Assembly (NCBI RefSeq): GCF_014651015.1
Contig: NZ_BMWB01000019.1
Span: 71,793-135,792 of the forward strand
Direction of reading: 5' to 3'
DNA length: 64,000 nucleotides
DNA from: Streptomyces xantholiticus
GTDB lineage: Bacteria; Actinomycetota; Actinomycetes; Streptomycetales; Streptomycetaceae
The position numbers and the translations under genes were made by a program. Under the pieces are notes generated by a model. The model saw only the letters and a program-made list of their open reading frames with translations. It did no database searches and was not told where the DNA came from. Shown piece by piece: positions 1 through 8,063 of the stretch (positions within the stretch are counted from its first letter, which is position 1; the number at the start of each line of letters is the position of its first letter).

Positions 1-30
1 CGGGCCGACGGCCCGGCCGGCTCCCCTGGG

Positions 31-2784
31 CTACGGCGTCAGCACCAGACCGATGCGGACACCCGTCGGCGTGCCCAGCGCCGACGTGCCGTAGAAGACG
101 CCGGAGGCCGGCGTGATGCCGCTCGTGCTGCTGTTGTCCAGTTGCAGCACCGTGCCGTTGTTCGCGTCCTCGCCGTCCGCGCCGATCGCCACGTCCGCGC
201 GCACGTAGCCGGACAGGTCGGCCAGCGTGACGGACGAGCCGAGGCGGTCGTTCGACTCCGTCGTGCCCGGCATGCCGGTCGTGTCCTGGTGGTACGCCAC
301 CGATCCCGTCGCCGTCGGCCCGGTCGAGGAACCGCGCAGCAGGATCACCATGCCGGCGTTCGTCTGTGCGACGCCGCCGCGGGTGATGTCCTCGCCGGGC
401 AGGCCGGTGAGGATGTCGTCGTAGCCGTCGAGGTTCGCGTCGCCGACGGACACGGACGCACCCATGTCGTCGCCGGTCTCGCCCGTCTCCGGCACCCCGG
501 TCGTGTCCTGGCCGAGCGACTTGCGGCCGGTCGACGTCAGACCCGTCGACGAACCGAACACGACGGTCACGGCACCGCCCTTGAGCGTGTGGCCCGACTC
601 CGTGGTGCTCGGCTGGCCGACCGCGAGGTCCGCGTAACCGTCGCCGTTGATGTCGCCCGAGGCCAGCGAACGGCCGCCGCGCGCCTCCAGAATGCCGACG
701 CGCTGCAGGCCGGTGGCCGAGCCCTTGAGCCACAGCAGACGGCCCACGCCGCCCGGGTCGCGGTACGAGATCGCCACGTCGCCGTAGCCGTCCTTGTTGA
801 AGTCACCGGCCGCCGTGCTCGCGTACGCGACCGCTCCCGTGTACGCGGCGGTGTTCAGGTAACCGGAGCGTGCGACGCCGGTCGCACTGTCGAACACCCA
901 CCAGCGGCCGGGCTTGCCCGGCGCCACGGAGAACACGTCGGAGTTGCCGTCCGCGTTGAAGTCTCCGGTGGCCACGGCGGCGCCCAGCTTCTCGCCCGCC
1001 ACGCGCGTCGTCTCGTTGGTCCAGTACGACTTGCCCGAGCTCAGGCCGGGACCGTGGAGCACGGTCACCTGGCCGGTGTCCGCCTGCGTGGAGGTGCCGT
1101 CCTCGCCGGGCGCGCCGACGAGCAGGTCGCCGTAGCCGTCGCCGTTGACGTCGCCCCACGCGCTGTCCGAGCCGAAGCCGTCACCGGCCTCGGAAGTGCC
1201 CGGCACGCCGGTGCTGTTCTGGTTGATCGTCCGGCGGGCCGCCGAGCTCGGGCCGTCGCCGTTGCCCGGGAGCACCACGACGCTGCCGTCGCTGCTGGAG
1301 ACCCGGGGCAGGCCGACGACCAGGTCCGGCACGCCGTCCCGGTTGAAGTCGCTCGTCGGGATCGCGGAGTTGCGGCCGGCGCCGGCCGCGAAGTCGCGGA
1401 TCGCGGTCATCTTCGCGTACAGGTTCTTGCCCGGGCAGGCCGTCGCGAACGCGTCCCGGTGACCGGAGATCACGCTCATGGTGGCCGACTGGCCCTCGGT
1501 GTACTTGCCGGTGTCGCCCTGGGCGACCAGCGTCACCGTGCCCTTGGGGTTGCCGCCGTACTGCCCTAGCTTCCATGCCGCGACGCGCGCGGTCGACTGC
1601 AGCGCGGCGGTCGTCGGACGGCCCGCCGCCTTACCGGTCGCCGTGTCGCCCTCGAAGTCACCGAGCAGGGCGATGCCGGTGGAGTAGCTGTTGAAGCCGT
1701 ACGTGTGGGCGCCCTTGACCGGCAGGTCGGCGCCGCCGCCGCGGCCCTCGAAGATGCGGCCGCACTTGTCGACCAGGAAGTTGTAGCCCAGGTCGTTCCA
1801 GCCCTCGGTCGTGACGTGGTACGTCATGATGCCGCGGACCAGGGCGGCGGACTCGGCGCAGCTGTAGTTGTTGGAGCCGACGGTGTGGTGGACGTAGACG
1901 GCCTGCACCTTGTCGATGTACTCGGCCGGGTCGTCGACGATCGACTCGTCGGCGCCCCACTGGGCCCGCGGGATGATCGGCGGTCGCTTCACCGTCGACG
2001 GCGGCGCGGTCGGCCTGGTGGCGGTGGGGCTGGGGCTGGGACTCATACTCGGGCTCGGGCTCGCCGAGCCGCTCGGGGACGGCGGGACAGGGACCGAGTC
2101 CGCGGGCGTCGGCGTCGCGGAGTCCGTGGGGGTGCCGGTGTCCGACGGCGAAGCCGCGTCGGTGGGCGTGGCGGAGTCCGAGGGCAGCGCCGTCTCCGAG
2201 GCGAACGCGGCCGGTTCCATGTCCGTGCCGGCCGGGTTCTTCGCCTCGGCCCTGCTGACGCCCGGGTCGACCATGTGCAGCTTGAGGTTCTTGGGCAGCG
2301 CCTTGCTCGCCTTCACCCGCACCTGGACGGCGGTGGAGGGGCCGACCCACAGCGGCTCGGAGGCGCCGCGGGCCGTGCCCTCCGGGCTGTCGGGGCCGTG
2401 CGAGTCGAGCTCCAGGGCCTGCCAGGGCGACCACTTGCCCGACTTCTTCTCCCGCGTACGCACCTGCGCGGTGCCCTCGACCTCGGCCGACGGGCTGTCC
2501 CAGCCGATGCCGACGAGTGAGAACTGCTCGGTGTCGGTCGCCGGCAGCTCCCGGTCGGTGGCCGTTCCGCCGCCGAGCTGCATCGTGCGCAGGGCGGCGG
2601 CCCGCTCCTGCTGCTTCTGACCGCCGGGGGAGTCGGACGGGTTGGCCGTGGCGATCGTGACGATGCCGGCTCCGCCGAGAACGACGGCGCCGAGGGTCAA
2701 CCACGCCCGGCGCTTCATGCTCAGTGGTCGGTACGCATGCGACGTACGCGGGCTCAAATGCCCCACCTCTCCAGAAATGTCCAT
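31..2784 (-). CDS. Secreted N-acetylmuramoyl-L-alanine amidase (PGRP/Amidase_2) with FG-GAP repeats
   Basis: Predicted cell-wall hydrolase of 917 aa that cuts the MurNAc-L-Ala bond outside the cell. The start at 2784 has AGGAGG 10 nt upstream; a later ATG at 2718 (MKRRAWLTLGAVV) lacks a ribosome site. A hydrophobic signal/anchor lies at about residues 23-48, followed by a Ser/Thr/Pro linker rich in SPSPS. The amidase domain shows IPRAQWGADES, YVHHTVGSNNY, GWNDLGYNFLVD, IFEGRGGG and GHRDAFATACPG; the two His and the Cys match the zinc ligands of the fold. The C-terminal half has about seven FG-GAP/VCBS repeats of the DxNxDGYxDLxVGxP type, a beta-propeller probably binding wall glycans. No partner gene is adjacent. 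Confidence 0.9.
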   Translation of the reverse strand: MDISGEVGHLSPRTSHAYRPLSMKRRAWLTLGAVVLGGAGIVTIATANPSDSPGGQKQQERAAALRTMQLGGGTATDRELPATDTEQFSLVGIGWDSPSAEVEGTAQVRTREKKSGKWSPWQALELDSHGPDSPEGTARGASEPLWVGPSTAVQVRVKASKALPKNLKLHMVDPGVSRAEAKNPAGTDMEPAAFASETALPSDSATPTDAASPSDTGTPTDSATPTPADSVPVPPSPSGSASPSPSMSPSPSPTATRPTAPPSTVKRPPIIPRAQWGADESIVDDPAEYIDKVQAVYVHHTVGSNNYSCAESAALVRGIMTYHVTTEGWNDLGYNFLVDKCGRIFEGRGGGADLPVKGAHTYGFNSYSTGIALLGDFEGDTATGKAAGRPTTAALQSTARVAAWKLGQYGGNPKGTVTLVAQGDTGKYTEGQSATMSVISGHRDAFATACPGKNLYAKMTAIRDFAAGAGRNSAIPTSDFNRDGVPDLVVGLPRVSSSDGSVVVLPGNGDGPSSAARRTINQNSTGVPGTSEAGDGFGSDSAWGDVNGDGYGDLLVGAPGEDGTSTQADTGQVTVLHGPGLSSGKSYWTNETTRVAGEKLGAAVATGDFNADGNSDVFSVAPGKPGRWWVFDSATGVARSGYLNTAAYTGAVAYASTAAGDFNKDGYGDVAISYRDPGGVGRLLWLKGSATGLQRVGILEARGGRSLASGDINGDGYADLAVGQPSTTESGHTLKGGAVTVVFGSSTGLTSTGRKSLGQDTTGVPETGETGDDMGASVSVGDANLDGYDDILTGLPGEDITRGGVAQTNAGMVILLRGSSTGPTATGSVAYHQDTTGMPGTTESNDRLGSSVTLADLSGYVRADVAIGADGEDANNGTVLQLDNSSTSGITPASGVFYGTSALGTPTGVRIGLVLTP

Positions 2785-3214
2785 GTGTGGCTCGCCTCCT
2801 GAGGCGGGCGGCCCACGCATCCCAGCGGCCCACGCCGCGCGGGCATCACGGGTTCGCACCGACTTGTGGCGCACCTCACACGGGGTGGCAGTCCCGGCAA
2901 TGCCCGGAGCGCCCCGCCGGGCGGGGCACGGGCGCAGGGCGAAGCCCGAACGCCGGACGGAAAGCGGGACCGGGTCCGGCACGGAGCCCGGTCCGGGAAG
3001 GGCGGAGCCCCACCGCGCGGTGGAGCCGCAGATCGGTGCGGCAGCCAGGGGCCGGGCAGCGGACCGCGCCTTCGCGGCCGACCTCTCCCCCGCGGCGGGA
3101 TGTGAGCGGAGGGGCACGTTCCGGATGGCGCTGGCGGGGTACCCGCCCCCGGCGTAGCGTCATGACACGAGAGTGCGTGTCACGACCCCGTGGGTGACAC
3201 AAGGAGGCCCGGCG
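2785..3214. other. Intergenic region upstream of amidase and membrane protein
   Basis: No gene is seen here. It contains a GC hairpin (GCCCCGCC/GGCGGGGC near 2930). A 7-bp inverted repeat TGACACG-N6-CGTGTCA lies at 3163-3182, just upstream of the 3215 gene. I looked for a c-di-AMP riboswitch, which often precedes cell-wall hydrolase genes, and did not recognise one. Confidence 0.5.
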
Positions 3215-3820
3215 ATGATCCGCAACGTCATCGGCTCGATCCTCGCTCTCGTCGGAGCGACGGCCGCCGTATGGAGCCCCTTCCGTGACTGGTACGACGG
3301 CCGTCACGGGCGCGATTACCGCATCCAGGACCTCTTCGGCGGAATCACGCCCAACGAGGGGGCGCTCTTCACTTCCCTCCTGCTCCCCATGGCTTTCGCC
3401 GCCGTGGTGACGCTGGTCGGCCTGCTGCTGCGCTCCCGCTTCATGGTGGCGCTGGCGGGCGTGATCGTGCTGGGGTTCACCGTGCTGTGGATGGTCCGCC
3501 AGGGTCAGGAGTCCGGCAGTCTCGCGGCGGGCGGTGACGGCGAGGGGCTCGGGCTCGGCGTGGGGCTCGCGTTCGGCGGCGGTGTGCTGCTCCTGCTGGC
3601 CGCCGCGGTGATGAGCGGCCGCCGCGCGCCGCGGCACAGGCGCGAGGAGCCGTACGAGGAGGAGCTGCCGGGCCAGTCGCCCGCGGACGACTGGGGGCCG
3701 TACGGGCAGGACCCGAACGCCCCTGCCCCCTACCGGGACAGGGACGCCGACACGGCGTCCTACCCTCCGTACGAAGAGCCCGAGGCCCCGCCGCGGCACT
3801 CGCGGTTCAGGCGCCACTGA
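3215..3820 (+). CDS. Small integral membrane protein of unknown function
   Basis: 201 aa. The ATG at 3215 has AAGGAGG 7 nt upstream; an in-frame start 42 nt earlier has no ribosome site. Hydrophobic segments lie at about residues 5-20, 50-70, 78-96 and 115-133. A hydrophilic, acidic, Pro/Tyr-rich C-terminal tail (about 140-201) is rich in PYEEE-like segments and is probably cytoplasmic. No catalytic motif is visible. Similar four-helix membrane proteins with disordered tails are common conserved hypotheticals in Streptomyces. The 3163-3182 inverted repeat may regulate it. Confidence 0.75.
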   Translation: MIRNVIGSILALVGATAAVWSPFRDWYDGRHGRDYRIQDLFGGITPNEGALFTSLLLPMAFAAVVTLVGLLLRSRFMVALAGVIVLGFTVLWMVRQGQESGSLAAGGDGEGLGLGVGLAFGGGVLLLLAAAVMSGRRAPRHRREEPYEEELPGQSPADDWGPYGQDPNAPAPYRDRDADTASYPPYEEPEAPPRHSRFRRH

Positions 3821-3878
3821 GGCCGCGCCCGGCGGCCACAGGCGCAGGGCCGACCGCCGGAGCGGAGGGCGGTGGGCA

Positions 3879-5000
3879 TCAGGCCGCCGTTCCCTGCGGA
3901 TCCTCGACGGCGAAGAGCCCGGCCCGCTCGGCGGCGACGTCCCGCATCCGGTGCACGGGGCCGAGAAGCAGTTCGTCGGCCGCGGCACGTTCGCCGTACC
4001 GGCGCACCTGGGGGCCGGTACCGCCGGTGAGGCGGACCGCCTCGCCCGCGACGGTGCGCTGCGCCTCCAGGCCCGCCGCAAGCGCGAGGGCACCCGCGGC
4101 CGGGTCGCAGGCCGCGTAGTAGGCCGCGGCGCGGGCCGCCTGGACGTGGACGTACAGGTCGGCGAGCCGGTGCCCGAGAAGGGCCCCGCGGGCCCGCAGG
4201 TGCTCGACGGTCCGGGACAGTGCGCCGGCGGCCGCGCCCGCCGCTTCCGCAGCGAGCAGCGCGGCGGCCGCGCGGCCGGTGGCGGCGAGGACGCCAGGGA
4301 CGCGGGCACCGTCTTCCGCACCGAGCAGCGCCGCGGGGCAGTGGCGGAGTTGGAGTGCGGCCCGAGGGCGGGTCCCGTCGGGCGTCGCGAGCCGGGCGCG
4401 GGTCAGGCCGGGGGTGTCCGCGTCGACGAGGAAGAGCAGGGCGCGGCTGCGCGGGAATCCGCCGGTGTGGGCGGCGACGATCAGCAGACCGGCGCTGTGG
4501 CCGTCGAGGACCTGTGGCGCCTCGCCGTACAGGGTCCAGCCGTCGCCGGTCCCCCGTGCCTGGATGCCGCCGGCCCGGCCGCCTCCCGCCCAGGCGCCCT
4601 TGGTGTTGTCGCCGGTCAGGGCCAGCGCGTCGGCGAGGCTGCCGGGGACGGCGAGCGTGCACGTGAGGGAGGCGTCCGCGATGCGCGGCAGGAGCCCGGA
4701 ACGCTGTTCGGGGGTGCCGAGCGCGAGGATCAGGGGTGCGGCCAGGCCGGCCGTGGCGAGCAGCGGGGACGACAGCAGGGCCCGGCCGGTCTCCTCCTGG
4801 ACGACTGCGAGGTCGGTGAGGGGACGGCCGGTGCCGCCGTACACGGCCGGAAGCGTGAGGCCGGGCAGGCCGAGCCGCCGGGCGAGACGGGCCCACAGGT
4901 CGCGGTCGTGTCCTTCGGGAGCGTCCGTGGCGACTCCGGTGAGCGCTTCGCGCAGGGCGCGGCGGAACTCGTCCTGCTCGGCGGTGAAGACGGCATCCAT
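3879..5000 (-). CDS. Acyl-CoA dehydrogenase family protein
   Basis: 373 aa, close to the family length of about 380. An FAD enzyme of this family introduces an alpha-beta double bond into an acyl-CoA. The N-terminal helical domain is recognisable (FTAEQDEFRRALREAL, then YGGTGRPLTDLAVVQEETG), with a C-terminal helical bundle ending RLTGGTGPQVRRYGERAAA. The usual C-terminal EGT-x-EI-x-R signature is not evident, as in divergent actinobacterial subunits that work as heteromers. The ATG at 5000 has AGGAG 7 nt upstream. Operator copy 1 at 5024-5038 lies 24 nt upstream and the Ltp-like gene diverges from the same 134-nt promoter region. Confidence 0.85.
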   Translation of the reverse strand: MDAVFTAEQDEFRRALREALTGVATDAPEGHDRDLWARLARRLGLPGLTLPAVYGGTGRPLTDLAVVQEETGRALLSSPLLATAGLAAPLILALGTPEQRSGLLPRIADASLTCTLAVPGSLADALALTGDNTKGAWAGGGRAGGIQARGTGDGWTLYGEAPQVLDGHSAGLLIVAAHTGGFPRSRALLFLVDADTPGLTRARLATPDGTRPRAALQLRHCPAALLGAEDGARVPGVLAATGRAAAALLAAEAAGAAAGALSRTVEHLRARGALLGHRLADLYVHVQAARAAAYYAACDPAAGALALAAGLEAQRTVAGEAVRLTGGTGPQVRRYGERAAADELLLGPVHRMRDVAAERAGLFAVEDPQGTAA

Positions 5001-5023
5001 CCCGGGCTCCTCTCCACAGTGAC

Positions 5024-5038
5024 CTGACGGACCGTCAT
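5024..5038. promoter_or_regulatory. CTGACG-N3-CGTCAG operator, copy 1
   Basis: CTGACGGACCGTCAT; the inner 13 bp TGACGG-A-CCGTCA is a perfect odd palindrome. It lies 24 nt upstream of the acyl-CoA dehydrogenase start at 5000, where a TetR-type repressor would block transcription. Confidence 0.7.
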
Positions 5039-5115
5039 ATTAGGCCCCTGGCGCATGGATGCCCATGCCCATACGCCTTCGACGCTGCTTCGAGCAGCGC
5101 CCGGCCAACCGACAT

Positions 5116-5130
5116 CTGATGTACCGTCAG
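5116..5130. promoter_or_regulatory. CTGACG-N3-CGTCAG operator, copy 2
   Basis: CTGATGTACCGTCAG, one mismatch to the consensus. It ends 5 nt before the ATG of the Ltp-like gene at 5135, leaving no room for a ribosome site. The mRNA is probably leaderless or nearly so, with the operator over the transcription start. Confidence 0.7.
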
Positions 5131-5134
5131 GTGC

Positions 5135-6304
5135 ATGCCCTCCACACCGCGCAAGGTCGCCGTCGTCGGCATATCCCTCTCGGACTGCGGCCGCCTCGAC
5201 GGCCCCACCCCCTACGCACTGCACGCCCAGGCGGCCCGCCGGGCGCTCGCGGACTCCGGCCTGGACCGCTGCGTCGTCGACGGCCTCTGCTCGGCCGGTC
5301 TCGGCGTGCTCGCGCCGGTCGAGGTCGCCGAGTACCTGGGGCTGCGGCCGGTCTGGGTCGACTCCACCGCTGTCGGCGGGGCGACCTGGGAGGTAATGGC
5401 GGCCCACGCGGCCGACGCGATCGCCGCCGGTCACGCGAACGCGGTGCTGCTCGTCTACGGGTCGACGGCCCGCACGGACATCAAGGCGGGCCGCCGCACC
5501 TCCGACCTCTCCTTCGGCACCCGCGGCCCCCTCCAGTTCGAGGTGCCGTACGGCCACACGCTCGTCGCCAAGTACGCGATGGCCGCCCGCCGCCACATGC
5601 ACGAGTACGGCACGACCCTGGAGCAGCTCGCCCAGGTGGCCGTACAGGCGCGGGCGAACGCCGCCGCAAACCCGGACGCCATGTTCCGCGACCCGATCAC
5701 CGTCGACGACGTGCTCGGCGGACCGCTGATCGCGGACCCGTTCACCAAGCTGCACTGCTGCATCCGCAGCGACGGCGGCTGCGCGGTGCTGCTGGCGGCG
5801 GAGGAGTACGTACCGGACATCCCGAAGGCCCCGGTGTGGATCCTCGGCACCGGCGAGCACGTCTCCCACACCACCATGTCGGAGTGGGACGACTTCACCC
5901 TCTCCCCGGCGGCGGTCAGCGGCCGGCTCGCGTTCGAGCGGGCCGGGGTGCGGCCCCACGAGATCGACGTCGCGGAGGTCTACGACGCCTTCACCTACAT
6001 GACCCTGGTCACTCTGGAGGACCTCGGGTTCTGTGCCAAGGGCGAGGGCGGCTCCTTCGTGGAGAAGGGGCGGCTGCTGCGGGACGGCGAGCTGCCCGTG
6101 AACACGGACGGCGGCGGCCTCTCCGCCTGCCACCCCGGCATGCGCGGGCTGTTCCTGCTGGTCGAGGCGGTACGGCAGCTACGGGGGGAGGCCGGCGGCC
6201 ACCAGGTGCGGGGGGCGGGCGGCAAGCTGCCGGAGCTGGCGATCGCATCGGGGACCGGGGGCTGGTTCTGTTCGTCGGCGACGGTGGTGCTGGGCCGGGG
6301 GTGA
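5135..6304 (+). CDS. Thiolase-superfamily lipid-transfer (Ltp/SCP-x-like) protein
   Basis: 389 aa, thiolase fold. The N-terminus has VAVVGISLSDCGRLDG. At the position where thiolases carry the nucleophilic Cys the sequence reads STAVGGATWEVM, so the Cys is absent. The C-terminus keeps GGGLSACHPGMRG and ASGTGGW-like elements. This is the pattern of the Ltp2 type, which with a DUF35 protein acts as a retro-aldolase in steroid side-chain breakdown rather than as a thiolase. A DUF35 gene lies 0.7 kb away at 6971-7435. Operator copy 2 ends 5 nt before the ATG. The substrate cannot be told from sequence. Confidence 0.8.
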   Translation: MPSTPRKVAVVGISLSDCGRLDGPTPYALHAQAARRALADSGLDRCVVDGLCSAGLGVLAPVEVAEYLGLRPVWVDSTAVGGATWEVMAAHAADAIAAGHANAVLLVYGSTARTDIKAGRRTSDLSFGTRGPLQFEVPYGHTLVAKYAMAARRHMHEYGTTLEQLAQVAVQARANAAANPDAMFRDPITVDDVLGGPLIADPFTKLHCCIRSDGGCAVLLAAEEYVPDIPKAPVWILGTGEHVSHTTMSEWDDFTLSPAAVSGRLAFERAGVRPHEIDVAEVYDAFTYMTLVTLEDLGFCAKGEGGSFVEKGRLLRDGELPVNTDGGGLSACHPGMRGLFLLVEAVRQLRGEAGGHQVRGAGGKLPELAIASGTGGWFCSSATVVLGRG

Positions 6305-6305
6305 C

Positions 6306-7022
6306 GTGTCCGCACCAGGACCCGGGATGTTGAATGCGTCCATGGACCACGAAGAGCGCGACCCGCAGGTCGCCTTCCGCGCGCTGCTGCGCGCACAGCG
6401 GGTCTGGGACGTCCCGCTGCCCGTCTTCGACCCGGCCGGCGCTCCCGGCGAGCCGCTGCCGCTTTTCCACCGGTGGTTCGGCGAAGCCGTGGCGGCCGGG
6501 CAGCCCGAACCGCACACCATGACGCTGGCGACGGTCGACGCGCAGGGGTGCCCCGACGCGCGGATCGTGATGCTCCACGACGCGGACGAGCGCGGCTGGC
6601 ACTTCGCCACCCATGCGACGAGCGCGAAGGGGCGGCAGCTGGCGGCCCGACCGGAGGCGTCGCTCGTCTTCTACTGGGCCGCTCAGGGCCGTCAGATCAG
6701 GGTGCGCGGCCAGGTGGTCCCCGCCTCGCCGGAGGAGAGCCGGGCCGATCTCGGCGCCCGTTCGACGGGGGCGCTGGCGGCGGCACTGACCGGGCGGCAG
6801 AGCGAAGTACTGGGCTCCGAAGAGGAGTTGTCACGAGCTTCGCAGGCTGCGTGGGAAAAGGCGCAGGCGGACCCGGACGCGCCGGCGCCGACATGGACGC
6901 TGTACGCGCTTCAGCCGCGCGAGGCCGAGTTCTTCCAGGGCGACGAGCGGCGCCGGCATGTGCGGCTGCGCTACCGGCGCTCTCCGGGCGGCGTGTGGCA
7001 GCGGGAGCTGCTCTGGCCCTGA
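6306..7022 (+). CDS. Pyridoxamine 5'-phosphate oxidase-family FMN protein
   Basis: 238 aa from GTG 6306; alternative ATG starts at 6327 (AGGA 6 nt upstream) and 6342 leave the fold intact. Motifs TMTLATVDAQGCPDARIVMLHDADERGW and SAKGRQLAARPEASLVFYW are typical FMN-binding split-barrel segments, followed by the QIRVRG strand and a C-terminal dimerisation tail with QRELLWP. It is a paralogue of the true PdxH candidate at 56291-57034, so a role in vitamin B6 synthesis is less likely than a flavin oxidoreductase role. It starts 1 nt after the Ltp stop and probably shares its transcript. Its 3' end overlaps the opposing DUF35 gene by 52 nt. Confidence 0.75.
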   Translation: MSAPGPGMLNASMDHEERDPQVAFRALLRAQRVWDVPLPVFDPAGAPGEPLPLFHRWFGEAVAAGQPEPHTMTLATVDAQGCPDARIVMLHDADERGWHFATHATSAKGRQLAARPEASLVFYWAAQGRQIRVRGQVVPASPEESRADLGARSTGALAAALTGRQSEVLGSEEELSRASQAAWEKAQADPDAPAPTWTLYALQPREAEFFQGDERRRHVRLRYRRSPGGVWQRELLWP

Positions 7023-7435
7023 CCGGACCCTCCGGCGGGCCGGAAGAGGGGGACGGTGACGCCGTCCCCCTCCGCGCGGAAGACGGCCGTCAGCTCCATC
7101 CCGACGGCAAGGCGCTCCGGTGGGCAGTCCACCACCTCGGTCATCATCCGCGGCCCTTCCGCCAGCTCGACGAGCGCCGCCGTGTAGGGAACGCGGTCGC
7201 GATGGGGCGCCAGGTCGTTGCGGTGGACGACGGACCACGTGTAGAGCGTCGCGCGACCGCTCGCCCGTTCCCAGGCGACGTCCTCGCTCCAGCAGTGCGG
7301 GCAGAACTCGCGCGGATAGTGGTGCGGCTTCCGGCAGCCGCCGCAGCGGCGGATCAGCAGTTCGCCCGCGGCCGCCGCGTCCCAGTAGGGGCGGGTGAAG
7401 TCGTCGATCCCGGGGGTCGCCGGAGTGCCGGTCAC
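6971..7435 (-). CDS. DUF35 / OB-fold zinc-ribbon protein (ChsH2-like)
   Basis: 154 aa. The Zn ribbon is clear, IRRCGGCRKPHHYPREFCPHC (four Cys in two CxxC pairs), followed by the acyl-CoA-associated OB fold (TLYTWSVVHRN, VPYTAALVELAEGPRMMTEV). Family members partner thiolase-like Ltp proteins and MaoC/ChsH1 hydratases. The start is GTG 7435, overlapping the DoxX stop (GTGA), so the two genes are translationally coupled. The last 17 codons run antisense through the end of the PdxH-like gene. Confidence 0.8.
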   Translation of the reverse strand: MTGTPATPGIDDFTRPYWDAAAAGELLIRRCGGCRKPHHYPREFCPHCWSEDVAWERASGRATLYTWSVVHRNDLAPHRDRVPYTAALVELAEGPRMMTEVVDCPPERLAVGMELTAVFRAEGDGVTVPLFRPAGGSGQGQSSSRCHTPPGERR

Positions 7436-7884
7436 AGGAAGAGTCCGATCGCGTTGTCGAGGGACCATGTCTGCCAGGACATGGCGAAGAGGGCGACGAG
7501 CGATATCAGGACCATCATGGCGTTCTGTCCCTGCTCGGCCCAGTCGTGGATCATGAGGACGAGATAGAGGAGATTGAGCAGCAGCCCGCCGACGAGTGCG
7601 ATCGGCGTGAGGAAGCCGCTGATCAGACCCAGCCCGAGGGCGAGTTCGGCGTACACGACGATGCGGGCCGTCGCCCGGGGTCGCGGGGCCACGACCTTCT
7701 CGAAGCCGGTACGGACGGCCTGCCAGCGGTGCTCGGCGGCGACGCCTGCCGCCCAGGCGATGCCCGTGCCGCGCTCGAACCAGCCCTTCCTGTCCTTGTG
7801 GCGCCAGCTCTCCAGCCACCACAGGCCGAGGCCGATACGCAGGACGGCGGCCCATTCGGCGCCGGTGAGCCAGATCGTCTGCAT
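7432..7884 (-). CDS. DoxX-family membrane protein
   Basis: 150 aa with four predicted membrane helices (about 12-25, 65-85, 88-108 and 118-140). The order of Leu/Gly-rich helices (YAELALGLGLISGFLTPIAL, LLLNLLYLVLMIHDWAEQGQ) matches DoxX. The family includes a thiosulfate:quinone oxidoreductase subunit and many proteins of unknown role linked to redox stress. It is first in a two-gene operon with the DUF35 gene. Operator copy 3 lies 28 nt upstream of its ATG. Confidence 0.75.
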   Translation of the reverse strand: MQTIWLTGAEWAAVLRIGLGLWWLESWRHKDRKGWFERGTGIAWAAGVAAEHRWQAVRTGFEKVVAPRPRATARIVVYAELALGLGLISGFLTPIALVGGLLLNLLYLVLMIHDWAEQGQNAMMVLISLVALFAMSWQTWSLDNAIGLFL

Positions 7885-7911
7885 GGCCCGGGACTCCCCT
7901 CACGCGCATTT

Positions 7912-7926
7912 CTGACGGTACGTCAG
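7912..7926. promoter_or_regulatory. CTGACG-N3-CGTCAG operator, copy 3
   Basis: CTGACGGTACGTCAG, an exact consensus match with TT flanks on both sides. It sits between the DoxX-DUF35 operon (minus) and the monooxygenase (plus, 137 nt away) and could control both. Confidence 0.75.
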
Positions 7927-8063
7927 TTCAGCGGACGGAAGCGACCCGCGCAAGAGGCAGGGACATAGAGGGACGAGCAGGGCTGTCCGGTCGTGACCGA
8001 TTCGCAACCGAACCCCCTCTTGACCGATACCCATCAATTCGGCCGGTCGTTACTCTCACGCTC

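Noticed and set aside
142-1569. 475-codon plus-strand frame opposite the amidase
   Set aside because: Its repeat pattern (VAVAV, ADEQVAV) mirrors the FG-GAP repeats on the other strand.
2785-3120. Possible c-di-AMP (ydaO-type) riboswitch before the amidase gene
   Set aside because: Such elements precede many actinobacterial wall hydrolases, but the conserved core elements were not recognised here.
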